This document shows positions 50,255 through 58,306 of a DNA stretch of 64,000 nucleotides, piece after piece. This DNA comes from Clostridiales bacterium (GTDB lineage: Bacteria > Bacillota > Clostridia > Oscillospirales > Oscillospiraceae), in the NCBI GenBank assembly GCA_902362775.1, contig CABIXV010000003.1:1-64000 (forward strand), given 5' to 3'. The first letter of the stretch is position 1. Each line of letters begins with the position of its first letter. The position numbers and the translations under genes were made by a program. Under the pieces are notes generated by a model that was given only the letters and a program-made list of their open reading frames with translations, had not been told where the DNA came from and did no database searches.

Positions 50255-51400
50255 ATGTTTCAATTACTAAAAACCGAGGTGAAGGCCCGCCGGGGAGTAT
50301 TTACCTGCCCCCATGGAACTGTGCAGACTCCTGTTTTTATGAATGTCGGCACCTGCGGAGCGATCAAAGGGGCGGTGTCCGCCCACGACCTGAAAGAAAT
50401 CGGCTGTCAGATCGAGTTGTCTAATACCTATCATCTCCACCTGCGTCCGGGTGACGATGTAGTCCGACAGATGGGTGGACTCCACAAATTTATGGATTGG
50501 GATGGCCCCATGCTCACTGACAGCGGAGGATTCCAGGTGTTCTCTCTGTCCGGACTGCGGAAGATCACAGAGGAAGGCGTTACCTTCGCCTCCCACATTG
50601 ATGGAAAGCGGATCTTTATGGGACCGGAGGAGTCCATGCGGATCCAATCCAATCTGGGCAGTGATATCGCCATGGCCTTTGATGAGTGTGTGGAAAACCC
50701 GGCGCCTTACGACTATGTCAAGGCCTCCTGCGAGCGGACAGCCCGATGGCTGGATCGCTGTGCAGTGGAGCACAGAAAGCTCAATGAGGCGCCTGGCTGC
50801 GTCAATCCCGGCCAAATGCTATTTGGCATCAACCAGGGTGGGACCTATGCAGACCTGCGGAAATGGCACATGGATGAGATCGCCAAACTGGACTGTGACG
50901 GTTACGCCATCGGCGGTCTGGCTGTAGGGGAGCCCACACAGACCATGTATGATATTATCGAAGCGGTGGAGCCCCATATGCCGAAAGAGAAACCTAGGTA
51001 TCTGATGGGAGTGGGAACCCCCTCCAATATCATTGAGGGAGTAGCCCGCGGCGTGGATTTTTTTGACTGTGTTATGCCGGCACGAAACGCCCGCCATGGA
51101 AAGCTGTATACCTGGGAGGGCACCATAAATATCAAAAATGAGAAGTACAAGCTGGATTCCCGTCCCATTGATCCCACCTGTAACTGCCCGGTCTGCCGCT
51201 CCTTTTCCCGAGCCTATCTCCGGCACCTGCTGACGGCCGGGGAGATGCTGGCTATGCGTCTGGCAGTGCTCCACAATCTCCATTTCTATAACGAATTGAT
51301 GCTCCGCATCCGCGAGGCACTGGATCAGGGACGATTTGAGGCATTCCGACAGAAATTTTCTGGAAAGCTGGACAGACCCGCAGCAGACCCAGGAATATAG
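50255..51400 (+). CDS. tgt: tRNA-guanine transglycosylase
   Basis: A 381-residue TIM-barrel enzyme that swaps guanine-34 for preQ1 in queuosine tRNAs. Seen: PVFMNVGTCGAIKG, the nucleophile-side DSGGFQVFSL with the first catalytic Asp, GGLAVGEP, and the zinc site CNCPVCRSFSRAYLRHL with the late His. The ATG at 50255 follows TAAGGAG by 6-8 bases and gives the family N-terminus. An 83-codon extension upstream is not homologous. It is co-oriented with queA and followed by yajC, a common order in bacteria. Confidence 0.96.
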   Translation: MFQLLKTEVKARRGVFTCPHGTVQTPVFMNVGTCGAIKGAVSAHDLKEIGCQIELSNTYHLHLRPGDDVVRQMGGLHKFMDWDGPMLTDSGGFQVFSLSGLRKITEEGVTFASHIDGKRIFMGPEESMRIQSNLGSDIAMAFDECVENPAPYDYVKASCERTARWLDRCAVEHRKLNEAPGCVNPGQMLFGINQGGTYADLRKWHMDEIAKLDCDGYAIGGLAVGEPTQTMYDIIEAVEPHMPKEKPRYLMGVGTPSNIIEGVARGVDFFDCVMPARNARHGKLYTWEGTINIKNEKYKLDSRPIDPTCNCPVCRSFSRAYLRHLLTAGEMLAMRLAVLHNLHFYNELMLRIREALDQGRFEAFRQKFSGKLDRPAADPGI

Positions 51401-51422
51401 TCCTCGAATTTGACAAAAGGAC

Positions 51423-51451
51423 TTGCCAACAGGAAAAAAACCCGCTATAAT
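51423..51451 (+). promoter_or_regulatory. yajC promoter
   Basis: TTGCCA (51423-51428) and TATAAT (51446-51451) are 17 bases apart, about 55 bases before yajC. A second TTGACA at 51410 has no matching -10 box. Confidence 0.65.
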
Positions 51452-51506
51452 AGCACTAATGCGTCTGACTGGAAACAGCTGACAACAACTTTGGAGGGAA
51501 CGAATT

Positions 51507-51782
51507 TTGGAAACCTTAATACTGATGGCCTTAATGTTCGCAATGCTCTACTTCTTTATGATCCGCCCCGAGAACAAGCGGAAGAAGGAGGCTCAGAACC
51601 TCCGCAATTCGCTGACTGTCGGCGATGAGATTACTACCATCGGCGGTATCATCGGCACCATCTGTTCTGTGAAGGAGAATACCATCGTGATTGAGACCGG
51701 GGCTGATCGCGTCCGCATCGAGTTCACCAAGTGGGCTGTTTCCACTAAGAACTCCTCTGCCGCTGCTGCGGAGCAGAAGTAA
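51507..51782 (+). CDS. yajC: Preprotein translocase subunit YajC
   Basis: A 91-residue protein with one N-terminal membrane helix (residues 2-19) and a small cytosolic domain. It is an accessory part of the Sec translocon (with SecDF). Seen: FMIRPENKRKKEAQNLRNSLTVGDEITTIGGIIGTI, the family signature. The TTG start is supported by GGAGGG at ~8 bases. It follows tgt, its common neighbour. Length is typical. Confidence 0.93.
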   Translation: METLILMALMFAMLYFFMIRPENKRKKEAQNLRNSLTVGDEITTIGGIIGTICSVKENTIVIETGADRVRIEFTKWAVSTKNSSAAAAEQK

Positions 51783-51862
51783 TCACAGAAAATAGACATA
51801 CTATATGCCCTTCTCGCATAGGTTTTCGTGAAAACAGAAGACCGCGGGGAGGGCATTGTGTT

Positions 51863-52285
51863 ATGAAAAAGAGGGAAAGACGGCAAGAGGAATCGGGCGA
51901 ACAGTGGGTCAACAGTATGTGTGAACTGCTCAAGGGTGGGGTGCTCGCCGGTTTTTCGGCCGTGCTAGCACTTCTGCTGTGCGCCTTGCTCATTTCAACA
52001 GGAGTCCTGCGGGAACAGTGGGCTCAGGGAGCGGTACTAGCGGTCTGTGTCTTAGGCGGGGCTGTTGGCGGGATATACAGCATCAAAAGGATCCGCTCCA
52101 AATCTTTGCTAGTGGGGACAGGAGTAGGAGCAATCCTGTTCCTGCTTCTGCTGACGGCAGGCCTTCTGGCCTATGATACCGCATCGTTAGAGCAGGGGGG
52201 AGCTGGCATACTCTGCGCCTGCCTGTGTGGGGGAGCGATAGCCGGTATACTGGGAAGAAAGCCCAAGAAAAAGCGGAAAAGATGA
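51863..52285 (+). CDS. TIGR04086-type membrane protein
   Basis: A 140-residue protein with four predicted membrane helices between charged ends, matching the TIGR04086 family usually found near yajC and the SCIFF genes in Clostridia. Seen: ELLKGGVLAGFSAVLALLLCALL, GAVGGIYSIKRI, GTGVGAILFLLLLTAGLL and a basic tail. GGGAGGG precedes the ATG. Function is unknown. Its position one gene before the SCIFF precursor is the recognised arrangement, but no direct role has been shown as far as I know. Confidence 0.8.
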   Translation: MKKRERRQEESGEQWVNSMCELLKGGVLAGFSAVLALLLCALLISTGVLREQWAQGAVLAVCVLGGAVGGIYSIKRIRSKSLLVGTGVGAILFLLLLTAGLLAYDTASLEQGGAGILCACLCGGAIAGILGRKPKKKRKR

Positions 52286-52373
52286 TTGAAATATCCGGTT
52301 CGCTATGCTACAATACCACTTGATAGCAGCGATATTGCCCAGCTTCAGTTTTCCGCCAATGGAACTGCCGGAC

Positions 52374-52402
52374 TTGCGTCCAGAGAAAAACTGTGGTATA
52401 AT
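52374..52402 (+). promoter_or_regulatory. SCIFF precursor promoter
   Basis: TTGCGT (52374-52379) and TATAAT (52397-52402) are 17 bases apart, ~30 bases before the SCIFF start. A strong AGGAGGAG ribosome site follows. Confidence 0.7.
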
Positions 52403-52434
52403 TGTTGCACTAAGCGATTCAGGAGGAGATACCA

Positions 52435-52575
52435 ATGAAGCATATCCAGACCCTCAACGGGGCCACTTTGAAGGCCAGTGCCGCCAAGGGCGGCTGCGGC
52501 GAGTGCCAGACTTCTTGCCAGTCTGCCTGCAAGACTTCCTGCACTGTTGCCAATCAGAAGTGCGAGAATAAGTAA
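52435..52575 (+). CDS. scfA: SCIFF ranthipeptide precursor
   Basis: A 46-residue peptide with six Cys in the C-terminal half (residues 21, 24, 28, 32, 36, 43), the 'six cysteines in forty-five' signature. The leader MKHIQTLNGATLKASAAKGG is typical. Family knowledge: the radical-SAM maturase forms sulfur-to-carbon thioether links (ranthipeptide) between Cys and a downstream residue such as Thr. The peptide is nearly universal in Clostridia, and its job is still debated (quorum sensing or metabolism). It lies between its own promoter and a terminator, with the maturase just downstream. AGGAGG precedes the ATG by 6-8 bases. Confidence 0.95.
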   Translation: MKHIQTLNGATLKASAAKGGCGECQTSCQSACKTSCTVANQKCENK

Positions 52576-52591
52576 GTTCTCAACATACCTG

Positions 52592-52620
52592 AAAAGGGTG
52601 GGCGTCAGCCTGCCCTTTTT
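52592..52620 (+). terminator. Terminator between SCIFF precursor and maturase
   Basis: AAAAGGGTGGGC and GCCTGCCCTTTTT pair with a GT wobble or mismatch around GTCA, followed by CATG. It would let the peptide be made in excess over the maturase through partial read-through. Confidence 0.82.
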
Positions 52621-52678
52621 CATGTCTATTTCTCCATCCAAATGATATCGATAGGGAAATCGAGGAAGGAAGTTCGAT

Positions 52679-54103
52679 ATGGTACATACCTTTACGGCGC
52701 TCGGCCAGTATCTGGCCGCTGATGTGAACAGTGGCGCGGTCCATGTGTTGGATAAGTTGAGCTTTGACCTGCTCTCTTTGATTGAAGGGCCAATGGGAGA
52801 GAGGCTGCCTCAAAAACTGGCGGAGCAGTTGGACCAATATGATCCACAGGAGCTATCCGAGGCTTGGGAGGAGCTGAGAGGTCTTCAGGACCAGGGCCTT
52901 CTCTTTTCTGATGACGAATACATCGATCCGGAGGCCGCTATGGCCCTGCCCAAGTCGGCAGTGGTCAAGGCACTTTGTCTCCATGTATCTCATGACTGTA
53001 ACCTGCGGTGCAAATATTGTTTTGCCTCGACAGGCGACTTCGGCACTGGCCATCGGATGACCATGGACTTTGAAACGGCCAAAAGGGCCATCGACTGGGT
53101 CGTAGCAAAATCCGGAAAGCGTAGAAATATCGAGATTGATTTCTTTGGCGGGGAGCCTCTCATGGCGATGGATACGGTGAAGCGCACTGTGGAATACGCC
53201 CGTTCCCTGGAAAAAGAGCACAACAAGGTATTTCGCTTTACGATTACGACCAACGGTGTCCTGCTCAATGATGAGACGATAGAATATATCAACCGGGAGA
53301 TGTCCAATGTTGTCCTGTCTCTGGACGGTCGTCAGCCTGTTAACGACCGGATGCGGCCTACTGTGAACGGGAAGGGGAGCTATGAGGTCATCGTTCCAAA
53401 ATTCCAAAAATTGGTGGCCGGCCGTGGAACCAAGGATTACTATGTTCGTGGGACCTTTACACGGGATAACTTGGACTTTTCTCAGGATGTTCTCCACATG
53501 GGGGATTTGGGTTTCCGCCATGTATCGGTAGAGCCCGCCAGCGGACCGCTGGATGATCCTTTCGCCATTAAAGAGGAGGACTTGGAAAAGGTAGAAGCGG
53601 AATATGAGAAATTGGCCGGCCAGCTGATGGAACGGCCAGACATCAACTTTTTCCACTTCAATGTAGATCTGGCCCAGGGGCCCTGCGTGATTAAGCGTCT
53701 GCGCGGCTGTGGCGCTGGCTGTGAGTATGTGGCCATTACGCCTGACGGAGATATCTATCCCTGCCACCAGTTCGTAGGGAAGGAGGAGTACCGTATGGGC
53801 AACGTGTTCGATGGCTCCTTTGATATGGATATCTCCGGAACCTTTGCACAGCAGAACATCTATACCCGCCCGGCCTGCCGGGAGTGCTGGGCCCGTTTCT
53901 ATTGCAGCGGCGGCTGTTCCGCATCTAACCTGCTTGTCAATGGCGACATAACAAAATCGAATGATGTAGCCTGCCAGATGGAACGCAAGCGGCTGGAATG
54001 TGCCATCGCTCTGAACGCCATTGAAGCCGGTATGGGAAGCAAAAGAAATACGAATTGTAATAATACAGATTGTATTGAGTGCAGTCTAGTGGAATCTAAA
54101 TGA
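52679..54103 (+). CDS. scfB: SCIFF radical-SAM maturase
   Basis: A 474-residue radical-SAM/SPASM enzyme that forms thioether crosslinks in the SCIFF peptide. Seen: an N-terminal RiPP-recognition-like region (about residues 1-95), the radical-SAM motif C107-N-L-R-C111-K-Y-C114, the FFGGEPLM segment, and C-terminal SPASM Cys motifs for two more Fe-S clusters (GCGAGCEYVAITPDGDIYPC and CRECWARFYCSGGC). Length fits the family. The ATG at 52679 has AGGAAG upstream. It is the direct neighbour of scfA, behind a terminator, and is followed by a strong terminator. Confidence 0.95.
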   Translation: MVHTFTALGQYLAADVNSGAVHVLDKLSFDLLSLIEGPMGERLPQKLAEQLDQYDPQELSEAWEELRGLQDQGLLFSDDEYIDPEAAMALPKSAVVKALCLHVSHDCNLRCKYCFASTGDFGTGHRMTMDFETAKRAIDWVVAKSGKRRNIEIDFFGGEPLMAMDTVKRTVEYARSLEKEHNKVFRFTITTNGVLLNDETIEYINREMSNVVLSLDGRQPVNDRMRPTVNGKGSYEVIVPKFQKLVAGRGTKDYYVRGTFTRDNLDFSQDVLHMGDLGFRHVSVEPASGPLDDPFAIKEEDLEKVEAEYEKLAGQLMERPDINFFHFNVDLAQGPCVIKRLRGCGAGCEYVAITPDGDIYPCHQFVGKEEYRMGNVFDGSFDMDISGTFAQQNIYTRPACRECWARFYCSGGCSASNLLVNGDITKSNDVACQMERKRLECAIALNAIEAGMGSKRNTNCNNTDCIECSLVESK

Positions 54104-54150
54104 ATTTCAACATATAGTGTCGGCGGCGTGTTTTATGTACTGCATTTTGT

Positions 54151-54188
54151 GAAGTGAGGCGCCACTTTAGCGCCTCACTTCGTTTTTT
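54151..54188 (+). terminator. SCIFF maturase terminator
   Basis: GAAGTGAGGCGC (54151-54162) and GCGCCTCACTTC (54170-54181) form a perfect 12-bp stem, followed by GTTTTTT. Confidence 0.93.
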
Positions 54189-54266
54189 GGTCCCTAAATT
54201 TACATAACGCAATTTACATAAAATTGGAGCAGAAAAAATATTTCTTGAAAATATGACCGAAAACAC

Positions 54267-54295
54267 TTGCGCGAAGCGGAAGAAGAGGCTATATT
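54267..54295 (+). promoter_or_regulatory. Promoter before spoIIM-xerD
   Basis: TTGCGC (54267-54272) and TATATT (54290-54295) are 17 bases apart, ~90 bases before spoIIM. The direct repeat TTTACATAA lies upstream (about 54198 and 54212). No clear sigma-E box was recognised. The rest of the 280-base gap holds the preceding terminator and AT-rich DNA only. Confidence 0.55.
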
Positions 54296-54383
54296 AAGAA
54301 TAAAGAAAATGGTGGGCCTTATTTTGAGCTTTCCATGTCTATTTTTTTCCCCTTTCTCATAAGGTTATCTTGAGGTGACAGCG

Positions 54384-55004
54384 ATGGGAAAGAGGGAACG
54401 AAAAAAATGGGACTTGCCGTCGGAACAATGGGTCCCCTTGGCTATTTTATCAGGTTTCTTTTTATTGGGGGGACTTTGCGGTTCCATCTTTGCCAGTCTG
54501 GCAGACGGGCAGGGTGGACAGGAGCTGTGTGACTATCTGCGGGATTACCTGGGGCTGGTCAGAGATGGTGCCCTCTTTCATAACTTTTGGTCCGGCTTGT
54601 GGGAGGAGCTTCGGTACCTGCTTGCTGTTTTTTTGCTCGGCCTTACTGGGATCGGTGTGGTGGGTCTGCCGTTACTTTTTGGGGTGCGGGGTTTTTTCTT
54701 CGCTTTTTCTGTGGCCTGCTTCTGCCGTGTATTCGGATCTTCTGGCTTGCTGCCCGCCCTGTTTTTGTTTGGCTTGCCAGCGCTGTTGTGGGGACCGGCT
54801 CTTTTTCTCTCTGGCGTCCAAGGGCTGAATGGTTCGCGCAAGCTGCTTTTGCGTGGCCTTGGTGATGGGCGCGACGCACTACCCTTCGCGCCAGTCTATT
54901 GGGGAAAGCTGACAGTCAGCTTCATCCTGATCCTTTTGTGTGGCCTAGTAGAATACCATGTGATCCCAGTTCTTCTTCGGGCAGCTGCCCGTGTTGTGTT
55001 GTAA
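54384..55004 (+). CDS. spoIIM: Stage II sporulation protein M-like
   Basis: A 206-residue membrane protein with about five helices, similar to SpoIIM (DUF95). With SpoIID and SpoIIP it forms the engulfment machine in the mother cell. Seen: a hydrophobic N-terminal helix after a basic start, LAVFLLGLTGIGVVGLPLLFGVRGFFFAF and a C-terminal pair of helices. The ATG at 54384 has GAGGTG 7 bases upstream. An in-frame GTG at 54375 overlaps that site. It is followed 25 bases later by xerD, a neighbour often seen in spore formers. Divergence from model SpoIIM is high, so the exact role is less sure. Confidence 0.82.
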   Translation: MGKRERKKWDLPSEQWVPLAILSGFFLLGGLCGSIFASLADGQGGQELCDYLRDYLGLVRDGALFHNFWSGLWEELRYLLAVFLLGLTGIGVVGLPLLFGVRGFFFAFSVACFCRVFGSSGLLPALFLFGLPALLWGPALFLSGVQGLNGSRKLLLRGLGDGRDALPFAPVYWGKLTVSFILILLCGLVEYHVIPVLLRAAARVVL

Positions 55005-55029
55005 AATCATTGTAGGGGAGCATAGGAAC

Positions 55030-55911
55030 GTGTCTGAGCTTTTGACAGTGTATGAGGACTATTTGAAAACTGAAAAACACGCCTCGGCAAACACGGTCAG
55101 TTCCTATGTCCGTGACGTTCATCAATTCGCTCAGTCTATGGAGGATAGCGGTGTGTCCTTGACTGAGGTGTTACCCAAAGATGTAGAGGGGTTCACCAAA
55201 TCCTTGGTACGAAAAGGGAAGTCTCCCGCCACGGTAACCCGCTCTGTGGCGTCTATCAAATCTTTTTATAACTGTCTGATCGCCCTTGGGAAAGTGGACC
55301 GTAATCCGGCCAAGGGGGTGGCCCCGGCCAAGGTGGAGCGTAAACTGCCCCAAGTTCTGACTGGAAAGGAAGTCGAGCTGTTTTTAGAGCAGCCTGATTG
55401 TACAGATTTGAAGGGTTACCGGGACCGAGCTATGCTGGAGCTGTTGTATGCCACCGGCATCCGGGTCAGTGAGCTGATCGACCTGGATTTGGATGATCTC
55501 AATCTTCCGGGCGGGGTACTTAAATGCTACAGTAAGGGGAAGGAGCGAATCATCCCTCTGTACCAGACCGCCATTCGTGCACTGAGCGAATATGTACATA
55601 ATGTCCGTCCCCAGTTGGTGGAGGATGTGGAAGAGACCGCCCTTTTTGTCAATATGAACGGGGAACGGATGAGCCGTCAGGGTTTCTGGAAACTCATCAA
55701 ATATTACCAGGAGAAGGCTGGAATCCAAAAGGACATCACTCCGCATACCCTGCGGCACTCTTTTGCGGCACACCTGCTAGAGAACGGCGCTGATCTGCGC
55801 TCCATCCAGGAGATGCTGGGCCACGCCGACATCTCATCCACTCAGATATATTCCAAACTGCTGAACCAAAAGCTCAAAGATGTCTATCTCAAAGCCCACC
55901 CTAGAGCGTGA
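55030..55911 (+). CDS. xerD: Tyrosine recombinase XerD
   Basis: A 293-residue site-specific recombinase that, with a partner, resolves chromosome dimers at dif. Seen: an N-terminal SAM-like DNA-binding domain (about 1-85), then the catalytic domain with Arg in ATGIRVSELIDL, HTLRHSFAAHLLENG, LGHADISSTQIYS and the nucleophilic Tyr in that last motif. The GTG at 55030 follows AGGGGAG by 9 bases. The open frame to 54991 overlaps spoIIM. It lies with housekeeping genes rather than with an element, which fits a chromosomal XerD. Confidence 0.92.
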   Translation: MSELLTVYEDYLKTEKHASANTVSSYVRDVHQFAQSMEDSGVSLTEVLPKDVEGFTKSLVRKGKSPATVTRSVASIKSFYNCLIALGKVDRNPAKGVAPAKVERKLPQVLTGKEVELFLEQPDCTDLKGYRDRAMLELLYATGIRVSELIDLDLDDLNLPGGVLKCYSKGKERIIPLYQTAIRALSEYVHNVRPQLVEDVEETALFVNMNGERMSRQGFWKLIKYYQEKAGIQKDITPHTLRHSFAAHLLENGADLRSIQEMLGHADISSTQIYSKLLNQKLKDVYLKAHPRA

Positions 55912-55943
55912 AAGCCAGGAACTGTTTAGTTCCTGGCTTTTTT
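55911..55943 (+). terminator. xerD terminator
   Basis: AAAGCCAGGAACT and AGTTCCTGGCTTT pair around GTTT, a perfect 13-bp stem, followed by TTTT. It begins at the last base of the xerD stop codon. Confidence 0.93.
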
Positions 55944-56039
55944 CTCCCGTTTTTCCTTCGGGCTGATTTAGGATATAAATGCCTCCCTTTGTCGAAAAGA
56001 CAAAGAGAGGCATATTGTCCACAGGGAGCTAATCAATAA

Positions 56040-56213
56040 TCACCAAAACCAATGGAATGGGTTAAGTGCTTCAAGGAACCAAGTCCAAAATGTTTTTTTG
56101 AATTTCTGTTTCTTAGTGCTTCTTTGAGAAAGCAGTGACCGTATAACAGCGATAATAAGGCACAGAACAGCATATATAAACACGCCAAACAAGATTGCTC
56201 CCCAATAATCCAT
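56040..56213 (-). CDS. Small membrane protein, unknown function
   Basis: A 57-residue frame on the minus strand, ATG at 56213 and TGA at 56040, preceded by GAGGAG at 8 bases. Seen: one N-terminal membrane helix (residues ~4-24), a basic middle (RSTKKQKFKK), and an aromatic C-terminus with several Trp and Phe (ALNPFHWFW). Nothing similar was recognised. The Trp/Phe-rich tail after a basic linker would fit a second membrane-surface contact. A perfect palindrome, ACTGATATCAGT, lies ~40 bases upstream (about 56250-56263). It stands alone between xerD and the ABC-F leader. Confidence 0.65.
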   Translation of the reverse strand: MDYWGAILFGVFIYAVLCLIIAVIRSLLSQRSTKKQKFKKTFWTWFLEALNPFHWFW

Positions 56214-56366
56214 ATCCTATGCTCCTCTGCAATGAAATTTATTATCCACTGATATCAGTTTCAAATTTATTTTCTCATATTTTTCTGCTCTATTCAATGC
56301 ATAGTGAAATCGACGGAGTTGGAAACCAATCAGTCCAAATGTAAAGAAGGAGCTTTTTCCACTCTA

Positions 56367-56395
56367 TTGACATCAATTTTTTCCTGTGCTATGAT
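56367..56395 (+). promoter_or_regulatory. Promoter of ABC-F leader
   Basis: Consensus TTGACA (56367-56372) and TATGAT (56390-56395) are 17 bases apart. The transcript should start near 56402, leaving a ~240-base leader before the ABC-F gene. Confidence 0.8.
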
Positions 56396-56427
56396 AGGCG
56401 CGATATGAAAGAAACGGAGGCGGGAAA

Positions 56428-56448
56428 ATGCGCAATCTCTCTTGCTGA
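56428..56448 (+). CDS. Short leader ORF 1 of ABC-F gene
   Basis: A six-codon frame, MRNLSC, with a strong GGAGGCGGG site at good spacing. It lies ~27 bases after the expected transcript start and is followed by a GGGCCAC / GTGGCCC hairpin (56467-56484). Leader peptides like this let a drug-stalled ribosome switch the structure downstream. Too short to say more. Confidence 0.55.
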   Translation: MRNLSC

Positions 56449-56542
56449 ATATGGTATGACAACTTCGGGCCACCTCTGTGGCCCTGGTCTGTCGTACCCG
56501 GCGTAAGAGGGATTCGTACCTGCTTTCGGTCAAACAGGAGGA

Positions 56543-56620
56543 ATGACATCGGAATTTCCGGCTGTCTTTCTGTCGTTGTCTGCCGCGAGAGGAATACCCT
56601 CTTGCGGCTTTTACTTTTGA
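56543..56620 (+). CDS. Leader ORF 2 overlapping the attenuator
   Basis: A 25-codon frame with AGGAGG just before its ATG, running through the terminator stem (56582-56608) and ending at its T-tract. A ribosome translating it would open the terminator. The ribosome site is only one base from the ATG, so translation may be weak, and it may be a chance frame. Confidence 0.4.
   Translation: MTSEFPAVFLSLSAARGIPSCGFYF
56582..56618 (+). terminator. Attenuator upstream of ABC-F gene
   Basis: GCCGCGAGAGG and CCCTCTTGCGGC pair around AATA with one mismatch, followed by TTTTACTTTT. It lies 23 bases before the ABC-F start codon, inside the leader. CTGTCGTA (56489-56496) is complementary to TACGACAG (56621-56628), which abuts the AGGAGG ribosome site, giving a possible second structure. 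Confidence 0.8.
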
Positions 56621-56640
56621 TACGACAGGAGGAATGTCTT

Positions 56641-58134
56641 ATGTCACAGATCATGATACAAGACCTTGGATTTACCTACGAGGGCGACTATACGCCGGTA
56701 TTTGAAGGGTTGGACCTGCAGCTAGACACCAACTGGAGACTGGGGCTGGTAGGCCGCAACGGCAGGGGCAAGACCACGCTGCTTCGCCTGTTAGAGGGAG
56801 AATTGGAGGGCGTGGGCCAGATCATTCTCCCTGGACGATGCCGCCGCTATCCAAAACCGGTGCTCCACATGGACCTTCCTACCCGGCAGGTCTTGTTAGA
56901 TGGGATGGAGGATGTGGACGAGTGGCGGTTAATCAGGGAGTTTTCACGCCTTGGACTGAGGGAAGATCTACTGGACCGGCCGTTTCACAGTCTAAGCGGG
57001 GGAGAACAGACACGAGCCGCTCTGGCCGCCATTTTCCTTGACGAGGACAGCTATCCCATGCTGGACGAGCCCACCAACCATTTAGATGTCCAGGGAAGGG
57101 AACTGGTAGCCGCTTATCTGAAAAATACGCGCCGGGGTTTTTTGTTGGTTTCCCACGATCGAGCCTTCCTCGATCACTGTATCGACCATGTGCTGGCGCT
57201 GAACCAGACAGGCCCGGAACTGATGCGTGGAGATTTTTCTACTTGGTTTCAGGAAAAAGAGGCCCGGGACAGGGGAGAGCAGGAGCGAAATGAGAAGCTG
57301 AAAGGGGATATCCGGCGACTGGAACAGGCAGCCCGCCGGGCATCCGATTGGTCGGAGCGGACGGAACAGAGCAAATTTAACAGTAAGAATTCAGGACTGC
57401 GGGTAGACCGTGGATTTATCGGCCATAAATCAGCTAAAATGATGAAGCGGGCCAAAACCCTTGAGGCCAGGCAGCGGAGCGCCATCCAGGAAAAGTCTGC
57501 CCTGCTCCGGGATGTAGAGTGTGCGGACAGCTTGAAGCTAACACCGCTGGACTATCACAGTGAGCGAATCCTGGAGCTGCGCAATTTTGCGGTTTGTTAT
57601 GAGGAAAGTCCTGCTTGCAAGGGAGTTAGCTTTACATTAAAACGTGGTGATCGGATATGTTTGGATGGGGGAAACGGAAGCGGAAAGACGAGTCTGCTCA
57701 GGGCTGTCCTGGGGGAGAATCTGTCCCATATTGGAACACTCTGGCGGGCGTCTGGATTGAAGATATCCTATGTCTCCCAAAAAACGGACCATCTGAAGGG
57801 CAGCCCCTTAGAATGGGCGGAAAGACAGGGGATAGATTTGACGAGGTTTTTCACTGTCTTACGAAAACTGGATTTCTCCCGTGCTCTGTTTGAACGGGAT
57901 ATGTCCGGATACAGCGAGGGTCAAAAGAAAAAGGTGCTATTGGCGGTCAGCCTGTGTCAAAGCGCCCACCTCTATATCTGGGACGAGCCGCTGAACTATA
58001 TCGACCTGTTTTCCCGCATTCAAATCGAGGACCTGCTTCTGGACTTTCAGCCTACCTTGCTTTTTGTAGAGCACGACCAGATGTTCCGGCAGAAGATCGC
58101 CACCAACACAGTCAGGCTCAGGAGTGATTGTTGA
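56641..58134 (+). CDS. Lsa-type ABC-F ribosomal protection protein
   Basis: A 497-residue ABC-F ATPase with two nucleotide-binding domains and no membrane part. Seen: Walker A GRNGRGKTT (about residues 37-45), LSGGEQ, Walker B MLDEPTNHLD, a charged interdomain linker (about 195-290), then second Walker A GGNGSGKTS and LYIWDEPLNYID with a degenerate signature SEGQKKK. The overall pattern, including WRLGLVGRNGRGKTTLLRLL and SQSAH/ELYIWDEPLNY-like sequence, matches Lsa proteins, which eject lincosamides, streptogramin A and pleuromutilins from the ribosome. The ATG at 56641 follows AGGAGG by 8 bases. Drug range is inferred from family. Its attenuator leader supports drug-inducible expression. 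Confidence 0.88.
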   Translation: MSQIMIQDLGFTYEGDYTPVFEGLDLQLDTNWRLGLVGRNGRGKTTLLRLLEGELEGVGQIILPGRCRRYPKPVLHMDLPTRQVLLDGMEDVDEWRLIREFSRLGLREDLLDRPFHSLSGGEQTRAALAAIFLDEDSYPMLDEPTNHLDVQGRELVAAYLKNTRRGFLLVSHDRAFLDHCIDHVLALNQTGPELMRGDFSTWFQEKEARDRGEQERNEKLKGDIRRLEQAARRASDWSERTEQSKFNSKNSGLRVDRGFIGHKSAKMMKRAKTLEARQRSAIQEKSALLRDVECADSLKLTPLDYHSERILELRNFAVCYEESPACKGVSFTLKRGDRICLDGGNGSGKTSLLRAVLGENLSHIGTLWRASGLKISYVSQKTDHLKGSPLEWAERQGIDLTRFFTVLRKLDFSRALFERDMSGYSEGQKKKVLLAVSLCQSAHLYIWDEPLNYIDLFSRIQIEDLLLDFQPTLLFVEHDQMFRQKIATNTVRLRSDC

Positions 58135-58306
58135 ATAGACAGTAAAAATAGAGTAAAGCAGGAGGACGGGCGACTGCTAACGGATATCCTGCGACCTGAG
58201 TATTCTATCGGTCAATACAATCGTCTTGATACTCTGAATTGTATTATTTGAATATATTTTTGACAGTATAATAAAATTGTTTGTAAAAAATAATATATTT
58301 TTTGAA

